A DNA stretch of 55,041 bases, taken from the NCBI GenBank assembly GCA_039029395.1, contig JBCCGG010000040.1:1-55041 (forward strand). Reading direction: 5' to 3'. The translations under genes were made by a program, and so were the position numbers. Shown in pieces: positions 15,340-23,856 of the stretch; positions within the stretch are counted from its first letter, which is position 1, and each line of letters begins with the position of its first letter. The notes under the pieces were generated by a model that worked only from the letters and a program-made list of their open reading frames with translations, did no database searches and was not told where the DNA came from. Source of the DNA: JBCCGG01 sp039029395 (GTDB lineage: Bacteria > Pseudomonadota > Alphaproteobacteria > Kiloniellales > JAKSDN01).

Positions 15340-16350
15340 ATGAACGACTTCTGGCGCGATTCCGGCTATCACCTGCTGGCGCGGGATTCCCGTGGCCACC
15401 TGACGGTCACCGATGATTATCTCAGGGCCTATTTCCGGCGCCCCGAGGTACGGCCGGTCGAGGAGTCCTGTGCCGCCGAACGGGCCCTGCATGAGGCCCT
15501 GCTGGCCGACCCGCGGCGGCCGGTCGGCGACGCGGAGCTGGCCGGCATGGCCGACCCGGACGCCCGCGAGGCCTATGGCTACGTGCTGGGCCTGCGCGAC
15601 CGCCTGGTGGCCGCCGGCACCCTGGAGAAATGTTATCTGGACCTGGTGCTGGAGGGCGCCCGCCTGCCGTCCCTGTTCCTCGACCAGATGGTCCAGGCGG
15701 TCGCCCGGGCCATGCTCGAGGGCTGCGAGGACGGGCTTCGGGTGCGCGCCGCCGAACTTCTGTTCCGGGCCCAGAAGGTGACCATCAACGACGGCCATAT
15801 CATGGCCGCCGACCATGAGACCGTGGAGATGTATGCCACCAGCGGCGGCTTCGGCACCCTCGGCCAATTGGTGACCCAGACCCAGACGCCCTTGCGCACG
15901 GTCGAGCTGGACGTGGTCGACGAGCACAACGCCGATCTCTACTGGAGCCGGGACCAAAGCTTCGACACGGTCTTGAACCTAAACTTCGCTGGCGCCGGCC
16001 TGGACGCGCTCTGCCGGGCGCTCGAGACCTGGGTGGCGCACTTCCTGTCGGTTAAGATCTCGATCCAGCCGGTCCAGCAGATCCGCGACCAGAAGTGGGT
16101 CTGGCATGTCGGCCTGGACGCCGAGGGCTCGGCCCTGCTCAACGACCTCTACAACGGCCTCGAGGTCGGCGAGGCGCGCCTCGCCCGCCTGCTCTCCCTC
16201 TTCCGTATGGAGTTCGCCGACCCCAGCGTGGTGGCCGAGCGGGTCGCCGGGCGCCCGGTTTATCTCGCCATGGCCATGACCGAGAGCGGCCTGCTGCGCG
16301 TGAAGCCCCAGAACCTGCTGGTCAACCTGCCCCTGGCGGAGCGGGCGTGA
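15340..16350 (+). CDS. Conserved hypothetical protein (DUF6352-like)
   Basis: A soluble, mostly helical protein of 336 residues from this start. It begins 'MNDFWRDSGYHLLARDSRG' and contains 'RPVEESCAAERALHEALLAD', 'TINDGHIMAADHETVEMYAT' and 'TPLRTVELDVVDEHNADLYW'. The text matches my memory of the DUF6352 family of Alphaproteobacteria; no function is known. An ATG at 15265 would add 25 residues and cannot be excluded; the 15340 start was chosen because relatives begin at the 'DFW' motif, although its GAGG is only 2 nt away. A palindromic operator and a small regulator-like gene follow on the same strand. Confidence 0.75.
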   Translation: MNDFWRDSGYHLLARDSRGHLTVTDDYLRAYFRRPEVRPVEESCAAERALHEALLADPRRPVGDAELAGMADPDAREAYGYVLGLRDRLVAAGTLEKCYLDLVLEGARLPSLFLDQMVQAVARAMLEGCEDGLRVRAAELLFRAQKVTINDGHIMAADHETVEMYATSGGFGTLGQLVTQTQTPLRTVELDVVDEHNADLYWSRDQSFDTVLNLNFAGAGLDALCRALETWVAHFLSVKISIQPVQQIRDQKWVWHVGLDAEGSALLNDLYNGLEVGEARLARLLSLFRMEFADPSVVAERVAGRPVYLAMAMTESGLLRVKPQNLLVNLPLAERA

Positions 16351-16380
16351 GCTACGGCAACTGACCGCAAAGCACACCTC

Positions 16381-16412
16381 TTGACAACTTGGTACCAAGT
16401 TACCAAGTTGTC
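16381..16412. promoter_or_regulatory. Perfect nested palindromic operator overlapping a promoter
   Basis: GACAACTTGGTA (16383-16394) is perfectly inverted as TACCAAGTTGTC (16401-16412) with a 6-nt spacer. A second perfect 16-bp palindrome, AACTTGGTACCAAGTT (16386-16401), is nested inside. The block thus contains three half-sites of 'ACCAAGTT' in either orientation. It begins with TTGACA (16381-16386), a consensus -35, and ends 3 nt before the ATG at 16416. This is the layout expected for a cooperative, self-repressing small DNA-binding protein; that the downstream gene encodes it is inference. Confidence 0.75.
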
Positions 16413-16415
16413 TCT

Positions 16416-16673
16416 ATGACGAAGATCGTCGAACGGGTCCAAACCGGCATTCGGCTTGAGAAACGCTTGCTCAAGGTTCTCAAGGGCTTGGCGGAGTATC
16501 ATGACATGTCGCTTGCGGACCTGGTCGAAGGCCTGGCGCTCCACGCCTTCGAGAACAAGCCCCCCTTCGCGCCGGAGACCCTCGCCAAGATCGAGCAGCT
16601 CAAGGGCGTCTACGACCTGGATCTAACGGCCGCCGACAGCCATAAGCTCAGCGAACGAAAGGATCAGCCATGA
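16416..16673 (+). CDS. Small ribbon-helix-helix-like protein, probable autoregulator
   Basis: An 85-residue protein. Its N-terminal 45 residues ('VERVQTGIRLEKRLLKVLKG' then 'MSLADLVEGLALHAFE') have the strand-helix-helix pattern of RHH repressors such as MetJ/Arc/CopG. The C-terminal half is helical and charged. Only 3 nt separate the ATG from the palindromic operator, so the transcript is leaderless or nearly so. The stop codon overlaps the next gene's ATG (ATGA at 16670-16673), so the two are coupled, as in toxin-antitoxin-like or regulator-target pairs. The RHH call is from pattern, not a search. Confidence 0.6.
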   Translation: MTKIVERVQTGIRLEKRLLKVLKGLAEYHDMSLADLVEGLALHAFENKPPFAPETLAKIEQLKGVYDLDLTAADSHKLSERKDQP

Positions 16674-17086
16674 GTGCTATAGACCCCGCCTTCGCGGCCC
16701 GCCTGGCGGCCGGCGAAGGCTTTTCCCACCGGGACCACATCGCGGTCGCCACCGAGCTCCTGGCGGCCCACGATTTCCTGGAGGCCGCCCAACGCTACAG
16801 CGCCGGCATCCGGGCGATCGCCGCCGAGGCCGGCCAGCCGGAGAAATTCAACACCACCATCACCTTGGCCTTCCTGAGCCTGATCGCCGAGCACATGGCA
16901 AGCGGCCCTTACGAAGACGCCGAGGACTTCATCGACCGCAACCCGGAGCTGCTGGCCCGGGGCCTGCTTGAGGCCTGGTACCCGGCCGAGCGCCTGGCCT
17001 CGCCGCTCGCCCGGGAGCTTTTCCTTATGCCCGCCGCGGCTCAGGGCAGCGGCAGCTTGGCCAGGCGCCCGCCGTCCACCGTGTAG
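16670..17086 (+). CDS. Conserved hypothetical protein coupled to the RHH-like gene
   Basis: A 138-residue soluble helical protein starting at the ATG that overlaps the upstream stop (ATGA). It contains 'GFSHRDHIAVATELL' near residue 18 and 'EKFNTTITLAFLSLIAEHM' near residue 62. I recall a family with the same H-x-D-H-then-'ETiTwAfl' layout, but no name or function. The last 46 bp are antisense to the end of the short-chain dehydrogenase at 17041, so the Arg/Ser-rich C-terminus may be an extension without function. Co-expression with the small regulator suggests a shared role. Confidence 0.65.
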   Translation: MSAIDPAFAARLAAGEGFSHRDHIAVATELLAAHDFLEAAQRYSAGIRAIAAEAGQPEKFNTTITLAFLSLIAEHMASGPYEDAEDFIDRNPELLARGLLEAWYPAERLASPLARELFLMPAAAQGSGSLARRPPSTV

Positions 17087-17772
17087 ACCTGGCCGGTCAC
17101 GAAGGCGGCCTCGTCCGAGGCAAGCCAGGCGACCAGGGCGGCGACCTCCTCCGGGGCGCCGGTGCGGCCGACCGGATGAATGCGCCCAATCTCCTTACGG
17201 AAAGCCGCGGGATCGGCCATGGACTCGATAAAATCCAGGTTGAGGTCCGTGTCGATCCAGCCCGGTGCCACCGCATTGCAGCGGATTCCGTCGGGGCCGT
17301 GGTCGACCGCGACCGCCCGGGTCAGCCCATGGAGGCCCGCCTTGGAGGCGCAGTAGGCCGGGTGGCGCGGGTTCGACCCCAACCCCTCGATCGAGCCCAC
17401 GTTGACGATGGCGCCGCCGCCGCGCAGATGGGGCACCGCGTGCTTGATCATCAGAAAGGGCGCGCGCAGATTGACCGCCATGGTGCGCTCCCAGAGATCG
17501 AGCGCCATCTCCTCCACCGTGCCTTCGAACATGACGCCGGCGTTGTTGACCAGAACGTCGAGCCGGCCGGCGAGCGCCACGGTCTCCCCGACCACCCGGG
17601 CCGGTTCCGCCGGGTCGCCCAGATCGCAGGCGATCGTCTCGAAGCCCTCGGCCGCGCCGCGCTGGGCGGTGATCACCCGGAGCCCCCGGGCCTGAAGCCG
17701 CTGTGCGCAGGCCAAGCCGATGCCGCTGCGCCCGCCGGTCACTAGGGCGACTTTCTGCGCCGGGGCGCTCAT
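17041..17772 (-). CDS. Short-chain dehydrogenase/reductase (SDR)
   Basis: A 243-residue classical SDR using NAD(P)(H). Visible motifs: the cofactor loop TGxxxGIG ('TGGRSGIGLA', about residue 13), 'NNAGVM' (about 80), the catalytic serine in 'NVGSIEGLG' (about 131), Y-x-x-x-K in 'YCASKAGLHG' (about 145) and a C-terminal 'FVTGQVYTVDGG'. The substrate is unknown. The ATG at 17772 overlaps the stop of the upstream SDR gene as ATGA, so the two are translationally coupled. Confidence 0.92.
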   Translation of the reverse strand: MSAPAQKVALVTGGRSGIGLACAQRLQARGLRVITAQRGAAEGFETIACDLGDPAEPARVVGETVALAGRLDVLVNNAGVMFEGTVEEMALDLWERTMAVNLRAPFLMIKHAVPHLRGGGAIVNVGSIEGLGSNPRHPAYCASKAGLHGLTRAVAVDHGPDGIRCNAVAPGWIDTDLNLDFIESMADPAAFRKEIGRIHPVGRTGAPEEVAALVAWLASDEAAFVTGQVYTVDGGRLAKLPLP

Positions 17773-18503
17773 ATCACCGGCTTCCCGCCGTTGACCTCGA
17801 GCAGGGCGCCGCAGATGTAGCGGGCCTCCTCGGAGGCCAGGAAGACCACCACGTCGGCGATTTCCTCGGGCTGGGCGATGTGGCCGAGCGGTACCGAGGC
17901 GTTGAGGGCTTCGACCGCGCTGTCCGGGTCCAGGCCGCGCGCAGCAAAGCCCGAGCGCAGCATGGGCGTGTCCACTTCGTTGGGGCAAACCCCGTTGACC
18001 CGGATGCCCTGGTGGGCGTGATCCCGCCCCAGGCATTGGGTGAGTGAGGCGACCGCCGCCTTGGAAAGGCAGTAGATCGGGTGATTGGGGCCCGGGTGGA
18101 CGCCCCAGCAGGACGCGATGTTGACGATCGCGCCGCCGCCTGCCCGGGCCATGATCGGGATCGCCGCGCGGCAGATGCGAAAGGGCGCTTCCACGTTGAC
18201 CGCGAGCGACAGACGGAGGTCCTCGTCGCTCGCATGCGTGATCTCGCCGCGCCGAATGATGCCGGCATTGTTGATCACGATGTCCAAGCCGCCCAAGGCC
18301 TCGGCCGCCCGCCCCGGTAGCTCATCGCAATAGGCCGGATCGGTCAGATCGCCGGCCAGGCCGACCGCGCAGTCGAGCCCCGCGGTCTGCTTGTCGGCGG
18401 CGGCGATCTGCACCCCGGCGTCGCGCAGCCGCCCGGTGATCGCCTGGCCGATCCCGCCTGCGGCCCCGGTCACCAAGGCCTTTCGGCCCGCGAGCTCCGC
18501 CAT
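17769..18503 (-). CDS. Short-chain dehydrogenase/reductase (SDR)
   Basis: A 244-residue classical SDR, first gene of a two-gene minus-strand operon. It shows 'TGAAGGIGQA' (cofactor loop), 'NNAGII', 'NIASCWGVHPG' (catalytic Ser region), 'YCLSKAAVASL' (Y-x-x-x-K) and 'NGVCPNEVDTPML'. The C-terminal motif 'YICGALLEVNGGKPV' is standard. The ATG at 18503 fits family length. Two different SDRs in tandem suggest successive oxidation/reduction steps on related sugars, polyols or hydroxy acids, but nothing in the sequence fixes the substrate. It is divergent from the hybrid kinase gene across 219 bp that hold nothing else I can name. Confidence 0.92.
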   Translation of the reverse strand: MAELAGRKALVTGAAGGIGQAITGRLRDAGVQIAAADKQTAGLDCAVGLAGDLTDPAYCDELPGRAAEALGGLDIVINNAGIIRRGEITHASDEDLRLSLAVNVEAPFRICRAAIPIMARAGGGAIVNIASCWGVHPGPNHPIYCLSKAAVASLTQCLGRDHAHQGIRVNGVCPNEVDTPMLRSGFAARGLDPDSAVEALNASVPLGHIAQPEEIADVVVFLASEEARYICGALLEVNGGKPVI

Positions 18504-18722
18504 GGCATTCTCCCCCACAAAGACCTGCCCCGCGCAGGCGCGGCAGGGTGGCCCAAGGTGGGTCGGCCGACAAGCCTTTCCAGGCCACCACCCGCGGTGC
18601 GCCGGCCCCCTGTCCCCTTTCCCGGGCAGCCGTGATAGTCTCGCGCCGGGGCCGGCCCGTCCGGCCCCGCTCAACGACAAGGACAAGGGGTGGGCGCCGG
18701 GCTCGCCCCGGGGCAGGTGCAG

Positions 18723-21700
18723 ATGATGGATACGCCGAGCCAAGCGTCCGGTCAGGGCCAAAGACCCCTGCCGCCCCAGGCGGTCGAGCTGCTGTCCGAA
18801 GGCCTCGACCTTCTGGACCAGGGCTTTGGGCTGTACGACCGAAACTATCGCCTGGTCTACTGCAACAGCGCGTTCGGCCAGATCATGAAATATCCGCCGG
18901 AGATCACAGCCGACGGCGCCTCTATCGACGATCTGGTGCGCCACAACGCCGAGCGTGGCCTCTACGGCGCGGGCGAAGTCCAGGATCTTGTCGAGTTCAC
19001 CCTGGGCATCATCCACAGCGGCACCACTTCTAGCTTCGAGCGGGTCCTGCATGACGACCGCCGGGTGCTGGTCGAGTTCAAGCCCCTGGCCAGGGGCGGC
19101 TTCATCCTGAGCTACAGCGACATCACCGATACCCGGCACGCCGAGGAAGCCCTGCGCCGCCAGGAAGAGGACTTTCGGGGTATATTCGAGAACGCGCCCG
19201 AGGGCATTTACCGTTCAACCATCGAGGGCCGCTTCATCCAGGCTAATCCGGCGCTGGCCCAGATGCTCGGCTACAGCTCGCCCGAGGCCCTGATCGGCGC
19301 CATTACCGACCTGGGAACCCAGTTCTACTGCGATCCCGAGATGCGCGCTTTGCTCGCGCCGCGCTGGCAGGAAAAGAGCCGGGTCGACGCCATGGAATCC
19401 CAAGTCTGGCACAAGGACGGCAGCAAGATCTGGGTTTCCGAGAGCTTCCGCGCGGTGCGCGACGAGGACGGCCAGCTGCTCTACTTCGAGGGCTTCGTGC
19501 GCGACGTCACCGCGCGAAAGAACGCCGAGGCGGCCCAAGAGGAGAGCCGCCAACAACTGGTCGCGGCGCTCGAGAGCATCTCCGAAGGCTTCTCCTGGTA
19601 CGACCAGGAAGACCGCATGATCCTTTGCAACAGTCGCTACAAGGAGCTCTACCCCAGCGTCGCGGACATCATCGCCCCGGGTACGACCTTTTCTGAAGTC
19701 ACCCTCAAGGCCGCCGAGCGCGGCACCATCGCCGAGGCCGTCGGCCAGGTCGAGGCGTGGCACGCGGCACGCATGGTCCAGCACCGCAATCCCCAGGGCT
19801 CTCACGTGCAAGCCCAGAGCGACGGCCGTTGGATTCAGATCAACGAGCACAAGACGCAAGATGGCGGCACGGTCGCGGTCTTCACCGACATCACCGAGAC
19901 CAAGCAGCGCGAACACGCGGTGGCACAGGCCAACCAGGACATGGATGCCCTGCTCCAGGAGCTCCAGTCGGTGCTCGACACCATGGACTACGGCGTCCTC
20001 ATGCTCGGGCCCGATCTCAGGTTCCGCTTCGCCAACCGGGCGTTCCGCCAGCTGTGGCGCATGACCGACGAGTTCATCGCGACCAAGCCCGGCGTGCGCG
20101 AGCTGATCGATTTCAACCGCGCCGCGGGGCTCTACGCCGTGCCCGACGAGGAGTTCGAGGCCTACATGCAAATGCGCTTCGAGAAGATCGAGGCGGGCGA
20201 TCCGAACCCGGTCGAGTTTCTGCGCGGCGACGGCATCGTGCTGCAGTATCGCATCCACAGCCTGCCCAATGGCGGGCGCATGCTGACCTACTTCGACATC
20301 ACCGCCCTCAAGCAGCGCGAGGCCGAGGCCTCGGCCAAGAACGCGCTTCTGGAGGCGACCTTCGAGCACATGGACCAAGGCATCTGCATGCTCAGCCCCG
20401 AGCTCGAGGTCACCGCCTACAACCGGCGTTTTCGGGAGATCCTCGATATCCCGGAGTCCGAGATAAATGTCGGCGACCCCTTTGAGTGCCTGGTCCGCTA
20501 CAACGTGGCGCGCGGCGAGTATGGCAGCGCCAACGCCGACCAGGTGACCAGCAAGCGACTCGCACTGGTGCGCCGTCAGGAGGCCTTCTCGTTCCGCCGA
20601 ACCCGGCCCAACGGCCGGGTCATCGAGGTTCACGGCAAGCCGGTGCCCGGCGGCGGTACGCTCACCACCTACACCGACATGACCGAACAGACCCGCGCCG
20701 AGCAATCCCTGCGGGCCAGCGAAGCGGTCAAGGCCTCGATCCTGGAATCGGCGCTCGACTGCGTGATCGCGATCGACGCCGACGGCAATGTGGTCGAGTT
20801 CAATCCGGCCGCCGAGAAAACCTTCGGCTACAAAGCAAGCCAGATCATGGGCCAGCCCATGGTCGAGCTGATCATCCCGCCGCGCATGCGCGAAGCCCAC
20901 CGCAAGGGCCTGGAGCGCTACGTCAAGACCGGCGAGACCAAGGTGATCGGCCAGCGGGTCGAGCTGAGCGCGATCCGCTCCGACGGCGCCGAGTTTCCGA
21001 TCGAGCTGGCGATCACCGCCTCGCGCATCCGCGACCGGCAGATCGTCACCGCCTATCTGCGCGACATCACCGAGCGCCGGCGCGCCGAGGCCGCGCTCGA
21101 GCAGGCCAAGGCGATCGCCGCCGAGGCCGAGGCCCGCCTATCGGACGCCATCGAGAACATGTCCGAGGCGGTCGTGGTCTACGATTCCGACAACCGCTTC
21201 GTCCTCTGCAACCGGAACTTCAAGGAATTCTACGGCTATCTGGACGAGGACCTGCGGCCCGGGGTCAGCTTCGAGGATCTGGGCCGCCTGTCGATCAAGC
21301 GCGGCAGCGTGATCGACGACGCCGACGACGACGGCCAGGCTTACTACGAGCGCCGGGTGGCCCACCGCAAGGGCCTGCGCGGCGCGGTCGAGGTCCAGCT
21401 GACCGACGGCCGCTGGCTGCAGGTGCGCGACCGGCGCATGGCCTCGGGCGGCACGGTTTCGATCCAAGCCGACATCACCGAGCAGAAGCGCGTGCAAAGC
21501 GCCCTGCAAGAGAGCGAGGAACGCCTGGCGCTGGCCATGGCCGGCACCAACGAGGGCTTGTGGGACTGGGACGTCGGCAGCGACACCATGCACGTCTCGC
21601 CACGCTTCAAGGCGATCGCCGGTCTCACCACACCCAAGCTGTCGATCGCACCCGAAGAGTGGCTGAGGTACATGCACCCGGAGGACAGCGCCGGCTACCG

Positions 21701-23474
21701 TTCGGACCTGCGCGCCCATCTGCGCGGCGAGACCCAGTTCATGGCGACCGAATTCCGCATCAACGCACCCGACGGCAACCTGCGCTGGGTGCGCACCAGC
21801 GGCCTGGGTCTGCGCGACGGCAAGGGCCGGGTCTACCGCATGGCTGGCTCGATCTCCGACGTTACGGCCGACAAGCAGGCCGAGATCGAGCTGCGCGAGG
21901 CCAAGGAGCAAGCCGAGGTGGCGGCCCGCGCCAAGAGCCAGTTCCTGGCCAACATGAGCCACGAGCTGCGCACCCCGATGAACGCCATCATCGGCTTCGC
22001 CCGCCTGGTGCTGCGGCGCACCCAAGGCCTTATCGAGCCCCGCCAGGAAGACAACATCAAGAAGATCCTGATCAGCGCCGACCACCTGCTGGCGCTGATC
22101 AACGACGTGCTCGACCTCTCCAAGATCGAGGCCGGGCAGATGGAGCTCTTGCACGAGGAAACCGATCTGGAGCAGCTGATCGAGGAGTGCCTGCGCACCC
22201 TCGAGCCGACCATCGAGGCTAAGGGCCTGGTGCTCGGCCGTGACATCGCGCCCGACTTGCCAATCATCGTGACCGACCCCAATAAGCTCAAGCAAGTGCT
22301 GATCAACCTGCTATCCAACGCCAGCAAGTTCACTGAATCCGGCGAGATCAAGGTCAGCGCTCGGGCCAGCGAAAAGGGTGTCGAGATCGCGGTCAGCGAC
22401 ACCGGCATCGGCATTCCCCAGGACGCCCTGGAGCTGATCTTCGAGGAGTTCCAGCAAATCGACAGCAGCACGACCCGGCAGTACGGCGGCACCGGACTGG
22501 GGCTTTCGATTTCGCGCCACCTGGCCAATCTGCTGGGCGGCTGCCTGACCGTGGAGAGCAAGCTGGGCGAAGGCTCGACCTTCCATTTCCTGCTGCCTTT
22601 CGAGGCCGGCGCTGGGTCCTACTGCTTGGAGATCGAGGGCATCCAGGCGCGCGACGCGGCGCTTGGCGCGCTCGGCCCGGAGGTCGATCAAGACCGGATC
22701 GTGCTGGCGATCGACGACGACCCCTCGGTGATCTATCTCCTGCAGGAGAACCTGGGCGAATCGGGCTACCATGTGATCGGCGCGACCCGCAGCGAGGAGG
22801 GCCTGCGCCTGGCGCGCGAGCACAAGCCGGTCGCCATCACGCTCGATATCGTTATGCCCGAGAAGGACGGCTGGCAGGTGCTGCACGAGCTCAAGAGCGA
22901 TCCGGAGACCGCCGACATTCCGGTCGTCATGTTGTCGATCGTCGACAAGAGCACTCTGGGCTACCGCCTGGGCGCCGCCGACTATCTGGTCAAGCCCTTC
23001 GACCGCGGCACCATCGTCGGCGCGCTGGAGCGGGTACAGAGCGCGCGCGAAAGTATCCTGGTGGTCGACGACGACCCCCTGGTGACCGACCTGGTCTCGC
23101 AGCTGCTGGCCGAGGAGGACTACCGCATCGATTCGGCGGCCAACGGCCAGGAAGCGCTCGAGGGCTTGAAGCGTCACCAGCCGGACGTCATTCTGCTCGA
23201 CCTCCTAATGCCGCACATGGACGGCTTCTCGGTGCTTTCCGCCTTGCAGGAAGATGCCGGCTTGCGCGACATTCCCGTGGTCGTGCTGACCGCCAAGAGC
23301 CTGAGCGAGGAGGAGCGCAAGCTGCTTCAGGAGCGCTCCTTGGCGGTCATTCACAAGCAAGGACTGGAGCGCGATCAGCTGCTCAAGGAGGTCAAGCGCG
23401 CGCTGGCCGCCTATCGATCCCTTAGAGCCGGCCCGGAGACCGATGGCTCGAAGAACGAAGGTAGTTCGTCATGA
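18723..23474 (+). CDS. Soluble hybrid sensor histidine kinase with eight PAS domains and two receiver domains
   Basis: A 1583-residue protein without transmembrane segments. Eight PAS units begin near residues 24, 150, 279, 410, 542, 673, 805 and 935 (period about 131), several of the 'ESISEGFSWYDQEDRMILCN' type. The HisKA phosphoacceptor box 'NMSHELRTPMN' lies near residue 1080. ATPase motifs are 'NLLSNASKF', 'DTGIGIPQD' and 'GGTGLGLSIS'. Two receivers follow from about 1325 and 1446, with 'DIVMPEKDG' and 'DLLMPHMDG' as phosphorylation sites. The start is ATG 18723 or the adjacent ATG 18726. Signals are probably cytosolic (redox, oxygen, ligands). The stop overlaps the next ATG. Confidence 0.95.
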   Translation: MMDTPSQASGQGQRPLPPQAVELLSEGLDLLDQGFGLYDRNYRLVYCNSAFGQIMKYPPEITADGASIDDLVRHNAERGLYGAGEVQDLVEFTLGIIHSGTTSSFERVLHDDRRVLVEFKPLARGGFILSYSDITDTRHAEEALRRQEEDFRGIFENAPEGIYRSTIEGRFIQANPALAQMLGYSSPEALIGAITDLGTQFYCDPEMRALLAPRWQEKSRVDAMESQVWHKDGSKIWVSESFRAVRDEDGQLLYFEGFVRDVTARKNAEAAQEESRQQLVAALESISEGFSWYDQEDRMILCNSRYKELYPSVADIIAPGTTFSEVTLKAAERGTIAEAVGQVEAWHAARMVQHRNPQGSHVQAQSDGRWIQINEHKTQDGGTVAVFTDITETKQREHAVAQANQDMDALLQELQSVLDTMDYGVLMLGPDLRFRFANRAFRQLWRMTDEFIATKPGVRELIDFNRAAGLYAVPDEEFEAYMQMRFEKIEAGDPNPVEFLRGDGIVLQYRIHSLPNGGRMLTYFDITALKQREAEASAKNALLEATFEHMDQGICMLSPELEVTAYNRRFREILDIPESEINVGDPFECLVRYNVARGEYGSANADQVTSKRLALVRRQEAFSFRRTRPNGRVIEVHGKPVPGGGTLTTYTDMTEQTRAEQSLRASEAVKASILESALDCVIAIDADGNVVEFNPAAEKTFGYKASQIMGQPMVELIIPPRMREAHRKGLERYVKTGETKVIGQRVELSAIRSDGAEFPIELAITASRIRDRQIVTAYLRDITERRRAEAALEQAKAIAAEAEARLSDAIENMSEAVVVYDSDNRFVLCNRNFKEFYGYLDEDLRPGVSFEDLGRLSIKRGSVIDDADDDGQAYYERRVAHRKGLRGAVEVQLTDGRWLQVRDRRMASGGTVSIQADITEQKRVQSALQESEERLALAMAGTNEGLWDWDVGSDTMHVSPRFKAIAGLTTPKLSIAPEEWLRYMHPEDSAGYRSDLRAHLRGETQFMATEFRINAPDGNLRWVRTSGLGLRDGKGRVYRMAGSISDVTADKQAEIELREAKEQAEVAARAKSQFLANMSHELRTPMNAIIGFARLVLRRTQGLIEPRQEDNIKKILISADHLLALINDVLDLSKIEAGQMELLHEETDLEQLIEECLRTLEPTIEAKGLVLGRDIAPDLPIIVTDPNKLKQVLINLLSNASKFTESGEIKVSARASEKGVEIAVSDTGIGIPQDALELIFEEFQQIDSSTTRQYGGTGLGLSISRHLANLLGGCLTVESKLGEGSTFHFLLPFEAGAGSYCLEIEGIQARDAALGALGPEVDQDRIVLAIDDDPSVIYLLQENLGESGYHVIGATRSEEGLRLAREHKPVAITLDIVMPEKDGWQVLHELKSDPETADIPVVMLSIVDKSTLGYRLGAADYLVKPFDRGTIVGALERVQSARESILVVDDDPLVTDLVSQLLAEEDYRIDSAANGQEALEGLKRHQPDVILLDLLMPHMDGFSVLSALQEDAGLRDIPVVVLTAKSLSEEERKLLQERSLAVIHKQGLERDQLLKEVKRALAAYRSLRAGPETDGSKNEGSSS

Positions 23475-23848
23475 AGAAGATCCTTATCGTTGAAGACGTC
23501 GAGTTCAACCGCGACCTCCTGGTCCAGCTGCTCGAGGAGAAGTTCGAGATCGTCACCGCGGTCGACGGCCTGTCGTGCATCGAGATCGCCGAGCGCAGCC
23601 AGCCCGATTTGATCTTGATGGACATCTCCCTGCCGGTCATCGACGGCCTCAAGGCGACTCAGAAGATCAAGGCGATCGAGGCGTTGCGCAACATTCCGGT
23701 GATTGCCGTGACCGCCCATGCCATGCGCGGCGACCGGGAGCGTATTCTGGAAAGCGGCTGCGACGACTACCTTTCCAAGCCGATCGACGAGGACATCCTC
23801 TTCGCCAAGCTGCAGCAGTTCCTGGGCGCGCCGACCACGGAGTCCTGA
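23471..23848 (+). CDS. CheY/DivK-like single-domain response regulator
   Basis: A 125-residue receiver-only protein. The acidic pocket is 'VEDVEFNRD', the phosphorylated aspartate is in 'LILMDISLPVIDGL' (about residue 54), the conserved Thr in 'IAVTAHAM' and the Lys-Pro in 'YLSKPIDED'. The 'IPVIAVTAHAMRGDRE' text is typical of DivK-type regulators. Its ATG overlaps the kinase TGA (ATGA), so it is coupled to the hybrid kinase and likely takes phosphate from it, passing signals to protein partners rather than DNA. Confidence 0.95.
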   Translation: MKKILIVEDVEFNRDLLVQLLEEKFEIVTAVDGLSCIEIAERSQPDLILMDISLPVIDGLKATQKIKAIEALRNIPVIAVTAHAMRGDRERILESGCDDYLSKPIDEDILFAKLQQFLGAPTTES

Positions 23849-23856
23849 GCGCCCAG

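Noticed and set aside
19215..20900. Long minus-strand open frame opposite the sensor kinase
   Set aside because: Antisense shadow in GC-rich DNA; it is His/Leu/Ala-rich without domains and is fully covered by the PAS array on the plus strand.
20486..22222. Second plus-strand frame of 578 codons inside the kinase gene
   Set aside because: Composition is Arg/Gly/Pro/His-rich with no domain, and the main frame encodes clear PAS and HisKA domains.
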